From NCBI RefSeq assembly GCF_963678635.1, contig NW_026971420.1:1-64000 (forward strand): 64,000 bases of DNA. The letters run 5' to 3'. Under the pieces are notes generated by a model. That model did not search any database and was not told the origin of the DNA. It saw only the letters and a program-made list of their open reading frames with translations. Positions within the stretch are counted from its first letter, which is position 1. The number at the start of each line of letters is the position of its first letter. The position numbers were made by a program, and so were the translations under genes. This DNA comes from Symsagittifera roscoffensis (Eukaryota; Xenacoelomorpha; Acoela; Convolutidae). Below are positions 41,714-55,128 of the stretch, one piece after another.

Positions 41714-42053
41714 ATGGGTTCTAATGGTTCCAAACAGAAAAAAGCGCAAGCGATAGGCGAGTTCAGCTCTTCCTATCAAAGGAACAGAGCCGAGCATGAT
41801 CAAAACACTGAAACGCCACGAAACGAAGAGCCGAGACGAGAAAAACCCGAGCCCAAAAAGCTGAAACGAGAGGAGCCTAAAAAAGAGCAGCCAAAACGCG
41901 ATCCAGAACTTATAGTAATGTCTAATACGAAGAAAGAGAGAAAGCACGTACGGGAAAAGCCGAAGATGGAGACGGTTCAAGCGGATCCGAGTGTCGATAT
42001 TGATTTTACAAACACATCAAATGAAACTGTGTATGTTTTCATTACCGAAAAAG
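41714..42053 (+). CDS. Exon 1 of an HExxH metallopeptidase-like gene
   Basis: ATG 41714 is chosen because it begins MGSNGSKQKK, which fits an N-myristoylation signal (Gly2, Ser6, Lys7). The exon encodes a charged, disordered region rich in E, K, P and R (for example KKEQPKRDPEL). It ends AAAAAG/GTTTGT at 42053 with one base of a split codon. Exon 2 supplies the matching two bases, so the junction keeps the frame and gives Gly. Alternative: an upstream in-frame start at 41696 is not an ATG. The whole visible gene is 1267 coding nt in four exons and is open at the 3' end. Confidence 0.65.
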
Positions 42054-42184
42054 GTTTGTTGTTTCAATGTAGATTCAACCCAAATCGATTAATTATCACG
42101 TACGAAAAGTCAAATTTGAAAACGTTTGGTTTCTTTTTCAGCTGTTTTTTGAGCTATGTAGTTGTGTTTTGCTTTCTAGTTATA

Positions 42185-42868
42185 CAGTGCTCAATTAAAT
42201 TTTCCGGACAAAACAAATGAAACTTTAAAATTAAACTCGATTATCTCAATTTTGCTTTAAATTTAGACAAAAACTGATACGAAAAATTTTATGAAAAATT
42301 TAACACAAATATTATGATACAATAAACTTAACCCCAAAGACAACAATTTTGGCTATTTAATCGATCAAAAATTATGCCACAGTTATTCGTTCAATTGCTG
42401 ACAAAGTTATATCATAGTGAGCCTCATATGTAGCCCAATAAAGTTTATGTGGGGTATAGTCTACAATTTGCTGATAATACAAACAAAAATATTTTAAGTA
42501 AAAAATGACACGAACGAAAATAAGCTTATGAATTTTATGATTATCAAAGGTAAAATAACTTATTCATACAGATTGTAAATAAGCTAATTATGCCATTTTA
42601 AAACTTTATTGGACTGAATACATGGGTAACCATTATTTTACGTTGTCAGCTTTAGTTGAGGCGTAATTCAAAAAAAAGTCCAAACAGATCGTTTTTTGAG
42701 GAAAAATTTTGGACCCGGTGTTTGCAAAATGAAAAGCACCAATTGAACTCAGCGAAATATAGGCAAACTCTACTCCCTCAGTTTTTTTGCTAAAACCTAA
42801 CTCTATTACTATTGAGTTATAATTTTCAATTTTCATTTGTTTTGTCCGGTTAATTTAAATCGGCAGTG
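42185..42868. mobile_element. Mariner-like miniature inverted-repeat element in intron 1
   Basis: The left end after a TA is CAGTGCTCAATTAAATTTTC followed by CGGACAAAACA. The right end (about 42835-42868) is its imperfect reverse complement. A related end, with 'tttgtccggatac...cagcactgta', occurs at about 43647-43685. TA target preference and the CAGTG start fit Tc1/mariner. The interior has no transposase. Confidence 0.55.
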
Positions 42869-43074
42869 AAGTTTCTAACAAATTTAGACAATTTGGACAT
42901 GGTATTAAGTTTTTTTTTTAAAATAATCTGTGCACCTTGCACAGTAACCAGCAATCTTAATTTTAACGTTAGGTCCAACTTTACAAAATGTTTGATTCCC
43001 CAGTGTTTTCTTCAGATTGTTTACAGTGAAGATTGTCTGCAATGAAGATTGAAGGGTTTCAATCCCAGTTTTCA

Positions 43075-43560
43075 TTGGAGGCGTCCCTTCACTGCGAGTT
43101 TTAACTTCGGCCCGGCATTGTTCAGGTGGGTTTCCGTTCTCGGACGTGTTGCCATTATTAGGTAGTCATGCGATCTTTCTGATAACCAGCGGTGCTTCTT
43201 TTTTAAAAACAAAATCGACATAGTTTGTGAGCTACGAGTTTTCCTCATCTGGAGGGTCGTCTTCTTCTTCAAAAAGTTCGTCTCCTTGGGTTAATTCAAC
43301 CAAGCGTCCTCCTCCGCGTGGCATCCGTTTCCCCGGGACGTTTCATCGTAATGGTCCACTTTCTTGCAACAATTTTATGGAGCCGGCCGTGATGGGCATT
43401 TCTTAAAGTGTTCAGCCGTGAATTTGGGTTGATCGCAGTCATAGCGTTTCTGATCCGGCGTCTTGTGTTCTCCGCGATTTTGGTAGTTGCCGTGTCCCCC
43501 TTGTAATCCTCGTCCCCTTAGTCCTCCTAATGATTCTAACTGGTTCAGATTTGATTTGAA
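43075..43560 (-). pseudogene. gag/zinc-knuckle relic in intron 1, minus strand
   Basis: Read on the minus strand, about 43360-43540 gives an RG/HG-rich segment followed by KRYDCDQPKF and EHFKKCP, a decayed CCHC region of Ty3/mag-type gag. It continues with broken frames to 43075. No LTRs are recognised. Confidence 0.5.
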
Positions 43561-44109
43561 GTGCCTCCGGACAAAACATCAAAAGCACTAGTTTGTCCGG
43601 ATACTTTTGTCCGGAAATCCAATCAGAAACCCCTCAAACCACCTGTTTGATTGTTTGTCCGGATACTTTAATTCAGCACTGTATATAGCGCATTTTTTAA
43701 CGCTGTATTAAGTCGAAAAACAGAAAGAAATTTAAAGGTTATTTCCCGCCACCTTTCACATGCTAAGGAGAAGAGAAGCGGATCCACGAACGCAAAGTTT
43801 GAACCTAATTCAGTAACAAGCCATCCCTCCACGCACATCTCCTTCCCTTGGCTACACACACACGCATATCCATACCCACCTTGAGCGCACACAACTTCAT
43901 TTGCAAATGAATAACTTAATGTAACTAACCCTCTTGCTCTCAGATAAAGATGGGTGTTGTCTTACAACAACATAAAAGGCCAGCTTAATCAACCAGCCAA
44001 AAATCTGTCAAAACAATTACTATTGCCCGCAGGGGCCTAAAATTTTCGCGAGGGGGGGGGGAAGGATTTTCTCGGGGGTGTATCATTACGAGGCCAAACT
44101 GTGCATTCT

Positions 44110-44440
44110 CTGCATTGTAAGCGGAATCCGCAACAGGCCAAAATCAGATTTGTTGCGAAATCCGCAACATTGCTAATTTTCTTTGATCTTCTATGCTGTT
44201 TTGGATTCCACAAACAAAGACCTAAACAAACTTTTGCGGATTCCACTTACATTTGCGGATTCGACTTACATTTTGCGGATTTCACTTACATTTTGCGGAA
44301 TCCACTTACAGTGGCGGAATCCAGAACAACTAGCTAGATTTGCTTGTTGCGGAATCCGCAACAAAATAAATGTGCCGACAAAATTTACGTTACAGGTATA
44401 TGTATGCGGAATCCACTGAAATTTTGTTTGTGGAATTCAC
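44110..44440. repeat. Minisatellite with a 'gcggattccacttacatttt' unit
   Basis: About four consecutive 20-21 bp units lie at 44231-44325, with scattered copies of GCGGAATCC on both sides. The ORFs here merely read the repeat. Confidence 0.75.
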
Positions 44441-45622
44441 TTACATTTTGGAACATATTAAAAAACTTGTCTCTGGAATCCAGGAACATACAGACAACAT
44501 TTAGGATTTTTACTTTAAAAAAAATTGAACATCACAAGCAACAGGGCCGAAGCAATACGAGTTGATACGCCAAAGCTGATGCGTTTTCGTCCCAAAAAGT
44601 TTTTCGAGCCATCAAATTTGTATAATTAAGTGTAAATGTTAAAAAACAAAATCTGCGTTAGTTGTTGCTATGACCTGAGTAAAAATCTACTCTCCAAAAA
44701 ATGAAGCGGCAATAGCAAGCTAAGAAATATGATGACACACAAACTTGAGTTGAACGGTTCGACTTTTGATTTTAATTGGTTAGGTCCAAACTGTCTTCCA
44801 CACTAGTAGCACTCTTTTTGATGTCCTGTACTTGCATTCTGTTGTACCCTTGTCGCCTTGTGTTTTATCCCTATAAAAGTTGCTATTTTGTAAAGACCAA
44901 CTTCAAAAAATTATGCAAAACTCTTTCAAAAAAGTCTAAATTTTTAAGCTCGACTAAATTGATTTTCCAAGGTCTCACAAATCAGTTAAAGACTCTATTT
45001 TGGTCAATTTTTTTGCGTCGCAGGCGAAATTTTAAAAAACAGATCAAAAAGGTGTTTTTAGGCTCTTTTCGAACAGTTTTGACCACACCTACTCTCAGGT
45101 ATTCGACACCCTAGTAAGGGGTTCAAATACCTGAGAAGAACGCGTCCGCCCTCTTCCCATCCCCCTAAATCCGCTACTGAAAGCTCGACAAAAAATCGAT
45201 TCTATTGTTATTCTTGATGTGATTAAAATTATTTAGAGTGTAACTCTAACATCATAAAATAGACCGCTTGATCTTGAATAGTTTTTACTCTTAAAGGATT
45301 ATCCCAGAACTTAACTGTGACAGCACGATTGAAATGGTGAAATAAATAACACGAAATTAATTTTTTGTTTGAAGCTAATGGTATTGTTTGGTAAGATCAT
45401 TGAAATAGCTCCTTTCAAAAAAGAACTGACCAAATTCTGAAACGTTTCGCTTGTAACCCTTTATAGCCTCCTTCTGAAATCCGTTATTTTTAGTAGAAAA
45501 TGATAACTCGAGTTATCTGCGGCATACATAGGTAGAAAAATGAGTTACAGTCATAAGTTTACGGTTTTACCTTAAATCTTGCCAGCTTTTGATAAAAACT
45601 TTAGCAATTTTCTATATTTTAG

Positions 45623-46312
45623 GCAGGGAAAAACAATGTGTGCTCGAACTTCAACCACTGAAAAGTGCCTCTGCTAAGTTACCGAAAGGTTCTGAGTTCC
45701 AAGCGAAAGATCTTTATGAAGATTTTTACTTTTCTTCTGTAGCAGACGACCCAAAGGTTTGCTTCATACCGAGTTCGCCAATCGACGACATGAACGAACA
45801 AACCAGCGTTCGGCTTTTCAACAAATCCGAGCACCAAGCCACTGTTAGAACAGTTCCGAATTCATCAATCAGCAGAAAACTGGGCGCGAGTGTCTTGAGT
45901 GAAATTAGTTTCATTTCTGAAAAATCGGATCTGTTCATTCAGCCGAAACAAGATTGTTTGATTCAGATATTGGCCGATAGAGATGAAACTGTTTTTGAAT
46001 TAATGTCGGCAAACAAAGCACAGCACTTCGAAATAAACGAAGATTTCACAGATATGATTGCACTTGAACCGCCCAACGAAGTATACAGCGAAGCTTCTTT
46101 TTTGGGATTTCTGCTAATGCTGCCTGAAAGTTTACTGAACAAAAATCGAAACAAGGATCTGTTCGATGCATTCCGCACTGACTTCGACGAGATGATCCGA
46201 CTTCTGCCAAGTGAGGTTGTCGGCTTAATGAGACGGGTGGCTCTGTATGTGAACAAAGACAGCTCCGATTGTGTGACTGGGCTTTGTTTTCACAGGGACA
46301 GAAATTGGTTAG
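45623..46312 (+). CDS. Exon 2 of the HExxH metallopeptidase-like gene
   Basis: Acceptor 'tctatattttag' ends at 45622 and donor TTAG/GTCAGT is at 46312/46313. The frame is open for 690 nt. Both junctions split a codon after its first base, matching exons 1 and 3. The encoded ~230 residues look folded and globular. The last part (DAFRTDFDEMIRLLPSEVVG, then VALYVNKDSSD, CFHRDRNWL) resembles, as I remember them, the strands just before the zinc site in a bacterial and eukaryotic family of HELAH-type putative metallopeptidases. No signal peptide or membrane segment is present, so the product would be cytoplasmic, perhaps membrane-tethered through exon 1. Confidence 0.7.
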
Positions 46313-49300
46313 GTCAGTGAAACTTATGAGAGAAGATGTCTTGAAAATAGGAATTTCGGAGCGGAAATTTCTGCTAGGATTGCCATTTGGTGTTTTTTTT
46401 AAGTTCTACCGAAACACCAGAACTCTGGAATTTGTTTCTGCGACTCGGGAAATTTTTTATAGGTTTTTAATAGCTCTGAGCACTGTTCAGTCGTTTTGAT
46501 AAAAAGAATGTTTTTTTTTGACGCACGCTCCTACCTTAAAATGGCATACATTGGCGAATTTAAGAAATATTTTGCGAATCAGAATTGAAGGGGAGCAGCT
46601 TGTTTATCGGGCTCAAAATTAGTGGATATTCATGTCAATGATAAGTTATGACAAGTATCAATGTAACAACCTCTCGAAGGAAGAAGATTCGGCAAATGTT
46701 GAAAACTAAAACACGTTCAGACATAATCTGAACAAGGTAACACTGTTCGAATATCAGGGCTAAGCTCTGAATGTTCCGACTGTCCCTTAGCTAGTCTTGG
46801 AAAATTTTTCTTTGATAAAATTTTGATGATTTACAAATTATGGACGGCCAATAACAAATACTAAGTGCTGAAATTTGAGTGGAACTATCATTTCCACATA
46901 GTTTGCCTCAATTCATTTTAAAACATTTATGAGTTTGAGCTTATTCGCCTGATTAATTCGCGCATTGAAAATTTTAACTACTAATCAAGCGCTTCCAATT
47001 GCATTTAGGCTAACCGCGCTAGAGTTCCATGGATAAAAATTGATTACATTTATCGAGTTTTTTTTGTCTTTGTCTGAAAATTGAAAAACAATCGATTATA
47101 ATTAACTAAAATGGGTCATATTACTGCTAACCTTAAAAGGATCAAAATTCAACGCAAATCATTTCTATAGTGTTTTTTTTTTCACTTTTAAAGACAAAAA
47201 AAAAACACAATTATGATCGAATTCTTGAAACTTAAATGAGTGGCGATTTTCAACACTCCCCAAGTCGTTTGTACTTTTCAAAACAGAAATGTCGACTGTT
47301 TATAAATTTCAACTTTTTTATCTGCTGAATTTTGTTTTATAATTTTTGATGCTTTCAACCATTTGCTCAATTAATTTAGAAAAATTGGAGATGGATAACT
47401 TTTGTACGTAATAATTATTGTATTCAAAAATGGCAATTTCCAAATTCTTGTATTCTTTCTCAAATCCTGGTTTTTGTATTCACAAGGGCGATAAATTTGT
47501 ATGTATGCATGAATGGATAATTTATGTATGTATTTTATGTTCTTATTTTAGTTTAATTATAAATACTATATTTGACAGGAGTTTCGGTCCAACAACGAAG
47601 TATCGGGCCGAAAAAAGATCCAGAAATGGTCTTTTGATATAATTTTAGAAGAAAATGACCAAAAAAAACTCTTGAAATAAGCTATGGTTGTTCCAGACAC
47701 AAAATTGAACATTGAGAGGGTTATGTGGTAAAAGGAATAAGAGGCAATTATTTGGGGAGGGGGTAGGGATGGAATCATTTTGCAATTTGACAAAAATCAG
47801 GTTTCGAAATCGAAAAAGCTGCTAACTTGCTTTGTAAAAAATTTCCGTTTGACATTCTAAGGGCTAACTAAATTGCTCTAATTTCAAGATATTAGTGTTC
47901 TTTATTTTTTCTGTGTGAAAGTTTTCAGAAAAAGTTACTTAATTCGATGGACTGGTCAGTGCAGGGCGTTTGGGGGTTGAGTTTTCTTGCCTGGCGAGGT
48001 GGAAGAGTCTGACTCATATCGTTTCTCCGATGGATTTTCATACTTGTTTCAATCAGTGAGTCCTAATATCCCTACCCCACTCTATCACCTACTGCTCAAC
48101 CTCTCGCTCTGGTGTCTGACTAAATTGTTTTGCCTTAATCCAAGCAACGTTTTCGATTGTTATCAACAACTTTTTTGCGAAGGCTATTCGGTTTCGGTTG
48201 TAGTGTTTCTCCGAGAGAGAACTGTTGATTGACGTTTGTTTCTGTTTTTATAGAGCATCAATTATTGATGATTGGGAGATTCAGTAGCCATAACGAGAAA
48301 TTTTGATTGTTTTATGTGGCTCACTGACCAACCAAACCATTGGATCGATGGTCGCCAACTGTACAAAAAACGACTTTGTTGTTCGTAGAAATCAAATTTG
48401 TTTAAAATCATGGTATTGTTTCTTAAGATTCCGTGTAAATGATGGTAATTTTAACGAAAATGAATAAAGGGTTTTGCAGCAGCGTTTGAAGTAACTTTCG
48501 CCGAATATAATTCTGTCACCCGAGGAAAAATGACTGTTTAGTTACCCCAATTAAAATACGACGAACCGGCAAATCTAGATCAATGAATTCATTAGCTTCT
48601 GTTAAACTAGAAAATGGTTATGAAATTTGTTAAAATTAGCTAATACATTAAAATCATAAAATTGCAACTTCGGAAAGTTCCGAATTGTGGCCAGTCAGAT
48701 CGTTGCTTATTGTAGTGATATTAATGGTGTCTGAAATTTCGGAATTTATTTTTCTTATTTTTTCTACTGTTGCAATCAGATAATCTTTGTCGAAATACGA
48801 ATGTGGGTGGGTTTTATAATTGGATTTCTAGAAAATAGTTCGGTACAGTCCAAATTGTTTTGCGCTACTTGTTCAACTGTGAAAAAGAACAAGTAACCTG
48901 TCCACGCAGCGTGTTAACCTAGTTTGATAAGTTTTACCAACCCGAATACTGGAATGTGCTGATAATAGGACTATGTGGTTGGTTTATACTTCAAAGTGCG
49001 ATCCGTGAAGATTTTTTTAATAGTGTTAAACTGCCTAAACTACTCCCAAGAGTTCAAGCTGGTTAAATGAGTTTTTCGCTGAATGAGTATCAAGATTTCT
49101 ACGTTCAAAAGCGACGGTTTTCCGATCACTCCCGTGGAATTGTTCTAGCTATGCACCTCAGCTGCTATGCGGGGCCTCGATTTTTACTCTTGTCAAAGTG
49201 TGTGTGTCCTTGCGTTACTTTGGCGAATTTCTTTTAATAATCTCGAGTGCACATGAATGTGCCTTGCTACACGTAAAAATTGACTTTCTGTCTAACAGAG

Positions 49301-50796
49301 GTCGTAAGGATTTTCCTAGTTAAAAAGAGTGTAAAAAACTGGTTTATTGATACAAAGTGAAAAAATTCCTGAGTAAAAAAAATTAAACCCAGCCATTCAA
49401 TTTTTTGAAATTGACATATTGGCCACTTGACTACAAAAATGTGATTATCGAAAATGGATAAAAGAATGTTAACTATGTTTTTGTGTTCAATAAGGGATCG
49501 TTTGGATCCAAATAAATGTTTCTCTAGGTAACATGCGCTGAAGGAAGTTGAGACAAAAGCTAATTCCACGACTCGTTGAACGTCATTCGGCATACCATCA
49601 ATTCCGTAATATCTGGTTGAAATGTATATGTTTCGGTAGCTATATGGCTAAACGGATATCTCAATTTCAAATTTGTAAACCAAACTTCTCCTTCGAAGAT
49701 TTCTGCGATTTTAGCTGCCACGTTGTCCAGCAACTCATGTATATTTGGCTCTTTCCATTTTTGACTGGAACGTTTTTAGGGTTTATAAGGTAGTAATTGA
49801 TTGGTTTTTGATTTTCTTGATTTTTTGAAGAAGTTTTTGTATTTTCGCAGTAGATAATTTACAATTTCGATAGTTTTTAAGTAAAGAATTGGTTATTTCT
49901 TTGAATGTGAAGGATTCAAAGTATGGAAATGCCCTCTGGGTCAACTCTATGCCTTCTTTCTGAAGGATATCATTCTTAAAGATGTTGCGCTGAAAGCTTC
50001 CGATATGAGAAATGGCGTACGTTGGATCTGATTGGTATTTCTACTTTTTCTGATTGTTTTGATAGCAATGTCTGTAAATCTGCGGTAAAGGTCCTTAAAC
50101 TTTTCGCTTGCGCAAAAATTCTTGAGGTAGGGGTTTGCAATTTTCAGTGCGTGAATTGTATTTTAATTAAAAAGCTAGCTTGGCAAATCGGTTGGACATT
50201 AATATTCATATGTAAGTGACTATCATTTCCTGAGCCGATATTTACAAGTTCTTCAGTTCGAAATGATGGTCGTTGTCACATTTAAAACTGAATGGTCATG
50301 GTTATTGCTCAGGCTAGCATCTGTCTAGCAAATATGCTTAGGATTATATACAGATTACTGAATTGGAGCATGTAAAAGATCAACAAAAGAATAAAAGATA
50401 TCGACAAAAATGATTTTCTCTTCTTGACTTACAATTCTTTGTAATAAGAAAGTACAGAGTGCGTCGTTGGCTGGAAAATTTGCTAGGTAGTCTTTGAAAA
50501 ATTACCAACATATTTCATGCATGAGTTTTCTCCTGCGATATAGAAGATTTTTAGGTAAGAGTCTCGAACTTTCAATTCGTTAATTACATTTCTCTTTAAA
50601 AAGCCAATGAGACAAGCTGACTCGACTTGAGTATTCAGAGCGTTGTTCAGACTTTGTCAAGAAGTTCATTTAAACGACAAAATCCTTCAGTTTTTCTAGA
50701 GGATTTCATACAGATTGCTGAATTACAGAATAGACACTGCTAACCACAGAACGAGACTTATCGACAATTTTAATATTTTTCAAATTTTTCTTGTTC

Positions 50797-51198
50797 GATG
50801 TTAAGGGTAGGTTCCCTTTTTACATTAATAATCTGATGGAAATTTTTTTAGCAGACTCTGTTTTATTTGTCATTTTGAGAAGATTGGGTTTTCCATTCTC
50901 GTCTACTATGGCCAGGTTGAGTGCAACCAGTGGTGCGAGTGTCTCGGTTAACAACTTTCTCTGGATATCATAAATCGTCATGCATGTTCTAAATTAAAAT
51001 ATCACGTATCCATTCTTCTTCCCCACTGGCGATATCACACTTCAATGCAATTTCAGTAAGGGCTCCCCAGAAATGTTCAAGGTTTTTCCCATCACGTTGT
51101 CTCCCTTTCAGCAACTTGTGTCGTTCGAAAGTGATGTTTGGTTTTCTGAAGAAGACTAAACTCAAATAATCCCAAAACCTTTTGGCCATCGATGCCAA
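50797..51198 (-). pseudogene. gag relic in intron 2, minus strand
   Basis: The minus frame reads NITFERHKLLKGRQRDGKNL, then FWGALTEIALKCD and EEEWIRDILI. After a stop the same domain continues downstream (toward 50797) with YDIQRKLLTETLAPL. This is the Ty3-type capsid region. No associated pol or LTR is seen. Confidence 0.65.
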
Positions 51199-51898
51199 CT
51201 AGAGCATGTCTCTTCAATCTACCCACGGGATAGGTACTCCCCTCATGCCAGATTAGTTAATTCTCTGAGCCATATTAAAGATTAAAAGTATACTCCGAAA
51301 AAGTTCAACTAAACTGAACTAAGATAAGAATAATATTATGAAAAAAAATATTAAAGTTGTTCAACAAAACATAAACAATGATTATTGACAGATTCACACC
51401 GGTGGTTATCTTAAGTTATCTATGCCCCGATTTTCGTAGAAAACAAAATATTTATGCTTGAACTGGTTTTTTCTACAGTCAATTTTTGGTTTTTAATCCA
51501 ACAAGTTCGAAGGAATTGTTTTATACCATACGACAGGTATTGTTAATCGGAGTTGATAAAAAATTGCACCTGTGATCGTTCGTTTGTTTTCTAAAATTGT
51601 CGGGTTTGAAAATGGCGAACTTGGCCATTTCGGATAAACAACGCCCAAAATATTGCGTTCTATATCACGCGTAAGCGGAGGATTAATGTGCTCCAAAGTA
51701 AGTTGAAGCAAACTGGTGGTCTTATAGCAAACATTTTTGTTTCAATTATTTCGTCAATTTTTCAAACAAAAAACAATATTTTAATTGGCCTTCAAGCGCA
51801 ATCAGAACCGTTATGGCTCTGCCCTTATATAAGAGCACTCCATTTAACAATTATGACTTGTTTTTGGTTCCTTGAATTATTGTTTCAGTTTTTTCTTC

Positions 51899-52004
51899 AA
51901 ATCGTAATAGATTTATCAAGTTTGTCTGATCGATGAAATAAAAGAGAAGCCAAATCGTAATAGATTCATCAAGTTTGTCTGATCGATGAAATAAAAGAGA
52001 AGCC
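51899..52004. repeat. 53-bp perfect tandem duplication
   Basis: 51899-51951 and 51952-52004 are the same except for one T/C difference. GAGCGAGGGT repeats and long G runs follow to about 52075. Confidence 0.9.
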
Positions 52005-52521
52005 AAAGAGCGAGGGTACTGCTTGAGCGAGGGTGGGGGGGGGGGAGCGAGGGTGAGGGGGGACGAGGGAATAATAAGGAAAATGGGCTCTTTTTCCTTT
52101 TCCCCCACCTGCAAATTTTTACATGTAAATTTGTTGACCACATTGTCCGATTGCTATGAAAATTTACATACAGACTAATAAGGCCACGACAAACATATTT
52201 GGTTTTCATACTCAACCTCGTAAAACCACTCGTTACACTTATATATTGAAGCTCGTGTGAGGTGGGGGGGGGAAGGAAAAAGAGCCGGAAAATGTATTAA
52301 ATAAATAAATTGTTTTGTTTAAAACAATATGTTTTGTTGGGTAGCGAAGTTTGGGTTTCATCAAGAAGTCAGTAGTCATAGATTTGTATTACCGTGGGAG
52401 GAATGTGGGTGCGCTCCTGGGCTGAAGATTTTCCCTTGTTCAATCTTCAATTGCTAATAAGAGATCGCGCGTTGATGTTTTTTCACTTCAGAGTTTGGGA
52501 TTATTAAACGAGCTAATTGTT

Positions 52522-53103
52522 CCGACTTTCGAAGAAATGAGTAATATCTATGATTGGTGTGGTTTTCTTATTCAGTCAAATTTTGACTTGTTAACAGAAG
52601 TTTTTTGACGGATGCAAAGTTACGGGCGTTTGAAAATTGCTAATTTGGCCAATTTGGAATAATTAAATTGCGCTATATTGCCTGTTTATAACGCGCGTAA
52701 GAAACGAACAAGACTGCTCGTATATCAGGACAAAGCCCTGAATTTTCTGACTGTCCATTGATTTATATAGAATAATTCAATTCAATTTGGAACGATTTTG
52801 TTATGCGGAATAATTCGCCACGCATAAAGAATTCGCATTACGCTCTCAGCGTTATGAATAAACTCTTCAAAACGCGTATAATTTAGTCCAGAACATGGCA
52901 AAATTGGCAATTTTCAAACCCCCAGAACTTTACAAAAAATTATCGGAGGTAAAATATCTTTTTTCATTTGAACTCAGGAAGTCAATATCTTCAATGGGGT
53001 ATAAAAAAATTACGTTGAAAAATATTATTTCGATCGGTGAAAATTGACTGAACAAAAAAAACCACACCGAGCGTCAATATTTTGTCTTCTTCGAAAGTCG
53101 CAA
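52522..53103. mobile_element. Two opposed copies of the hairpin-ended family
   Basis: A truncated plus-oriented copy (52522-52705, starting ccgactttcg) meets a minus-oriented copy (52706-53103, starting aacaagactgctcg and ending near tcgaaagtcg). A third, plus-oriented copy ends at about 53815 with 'cgagcagtcttgt'. Confidence 0.6.
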
Positions 53104-54290
53104 TAATTAATGCGTTCCGAATTAGACTAGGCCAGCAATTTTATTCTACTATCACAATGTGAGACGCTAAACACACCCTTAGTATTTTACATAGCGTATG
53201 GGGGATAAAATGAAGAAAACATCCTTTTTTCGTTTTTTTTTTGTCAGTTATTAAACTAAAAAAAAAATTCAACGTTCCGAGTAAGTGCAATCGAAACATT
53301 CAGTGCTTTGCCCTTATAATTGAGCGGTCTTGTATTGTAATTTATCCGAAAAAAAAACGTAATGTTTATGCTTGGCTGTTTTTTTTTCAGTCTGTTTTGG
53401 GCAATCAAAACAATTATTTTCAACAATTTTTTTTATACCTCAATAAATGTGAAAATCAAAAATGAAAAGACATTTTACCTCCGATCGTTTTTTCAAACTT
53501 AAGGGAATTTGAGAATTGACAATTTGGCTATCCTCTGGACTAATTTATGTGGGCTTTGAAGAATTTTTTCATAACGCTGAAAATGTAACACGATTTATTT
53601 TGCTTGGCGAATTAACCCGGACTACGAAATTGTTTCAAAATGAATTGAGGCTAGCTAATCCGTCGTCTTAAATTGGAGCACTCAAATGTACAATTGATTT
53701 TTGATATTGCTCAATTTTTATGGTTTTTCAAAAAATTTTCCCAAAAATTTTTCAATATGGGTTAAGAGGCAGTCAGAATTTTCAGGGCTATGCCCTGATA
53801 TACGAGCAGTCTTGTCAGAACTGAAAGATTGTTTTGAACTGAAATTTTTTGAGATAAATGATCCGATTTGTCAGCAAGCTATGGCAATATTATATTATGT
53901 CTCCTAACTATATCATATATGCAATGGGAAATTTAGATTAATTGCTCTAGTAGCTACCTTGAAAAAAAGATGCTTTATCAAAAGAAAAATGAAAAAAACA
54001 TATGCCTCACCCATATACCTTGAAATGAAGCTAGAAACTTTCAGCACCGTTTGGGAATAACCAATCCCTAGATAACACCAGAAAGATCATTCAGCCCTAA
54101 ACAGTGAAAGTTGGGATCAACCGTACAATCCCCCCTCCCCTAAGTGACCTACCGTAGAATGCCCTCCCCAAGCATGCATTAACCCTGAAAAATAATTCAG
54201 AATCAATTATTCCTTTCATACAAACGTGCAATTAAAATTGGTTTTTATATTTTTTTAATATTCTGGATTGCCTTTATATACTGTTAATTG

Positions 54291-54633
54291 GGGGCACTTA
54301 GCATAGTGGTAAGGCGTTCACTTTAGAATCGTCAGATCGTGTAATCGATCCCATGCCATGGCAATGATAGTGTGTGAGGACGAGCTCTCACTTGACCTCT
54401 AGCTTCAGGTCTACCACAACCTGACCAAATTTGGCTGCAAAAGTGGTACCACGTGAAAATTCTAGACGAACAAAAACGGCCTTGAGTCGCAAAAAAGAGC
54501 TTCGCTCAACAAAATAACACAGTCTGGAATGTGGGGAGATAATAGAAATGGACTATCCTCGACAGGACTGATAAGGCCTACTGATAGCTCCTCTGCGATT
54601 CGCAGGAACTACAATTATTATTATTATTATTAA
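54291..54633 (+). mobile_element. tRNA-derived SINE with an (ATT)n tail
   Basis: The head contains an A box (TTAGCATAGTGGTAAGG, from 54299) and, about 30 nt on, a B-box-like TAATCGATCCC. A unique body follows, and then a tail of ATT repeats (54614-54633). The order and size (about 340 bp) are those of a full-length SINE mobilised by a LINE. Confidence 0.8.
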
Positions 54634-54979
54634 TTACACAAATTAATGTTTTAATTCAATCTTTTGAACGACTTTTGAACGAATCTAGGCTATACTCAAA
54701 ACAAGTTTATGAAAAAATCATTACTTCTCCCTTCTAAATCGGGTTAGGGGGGATTATACGGTTGATGCAAAGGTTGCATTTGTTTTTGCACTAATTTAGA
54801 TGAAAATCGAAGTTTTAAAACGTTTTTCTGCACACCGTGAATTTTTTGCGTATTTTTTTTATTGCAGCACGAATGAGGACTTACAGAATTTATTCGTAAC
54901 TATCATTAGAACCTATACGGTTGGTTTTGCATGGAAAAAATTTACCCATTAACAAAATGACTCAGTGATTTGTTTCCAG

Positions 54980-55128
54980 GCCTGAACAATGAACCTTTTG
55001 AGAAATACGGAGCAGTGGAGATCAGAAATGTGGACCAGTACCTGCAGATTCGGTCTGGCAACTCGCCAGCTTGTCTGCTCCATGAATATGCTCATGCCTA
55101 CTACTTCTTCACACTCGAATTGAACCAG
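54980..55128 (+). CDS. Exon 3, with the HEYAH zinc-binding motif
   Basis: Acceptor 'tttgtttccag' ends at 54979. The frame reads LNNEPFEKYGAVEIRN, then CLLHEYAHAYYF. HEYAH (residues 378-382 of the visible protein) is the HExxH zinc-metallopeptidase signature: two His ligands and the catalytic Glu. It sits in a hydrophobic helix, as expected. The exon ends CAG with the next bases GCATGT, so the donor is GC, not GT. Reading through to the nearest GT instead would put exon 4 in a frame that stops. The third zinc ligand should lie downstream and is not yet identified. Confidence 0.72.

Larger units (their letters stand above)
46313..54979 (+). other. Intron 2, 8.7 kb, filled with repeats
   Basis: GTCAGT donor and 'tgtttccag' acceptor. 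It contains a minus-strand gag relic (50797-51198), several copies of the hairpin-ended dispersed family in both orientations, a 53-bp tandem duplication and a SINE. No further exon is needed, because exons 2 and 3 join in phase. Confidence 0.6.

Noticed and set aside
44101..44565. Overlapping ORFs with repeating FADST/LRNP-like peptides
   Set aside because: They read the 'gcggattccacttacatttt' minisatellite in different frames.
45589..45622. A start codon at 45589 for the 243-codon frame
   Set aside because: This position is not ATG, and a good acceptor ends at 45622 in phase with exon 1, so the frame is an internal exon.
47987..48232. 81-codon plus-strand ORF in intron 2
   Set aside because: No ATG at a convincing site, no splice sites in phase with the host gene, and no recognisable domain.
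54970..54979. A gene start at 54970 before the HEYAH exon
   Set aside because: The codon is TTG inside the polypyrimidine/acceptor region; splicing from exon 2 explains the frame better.
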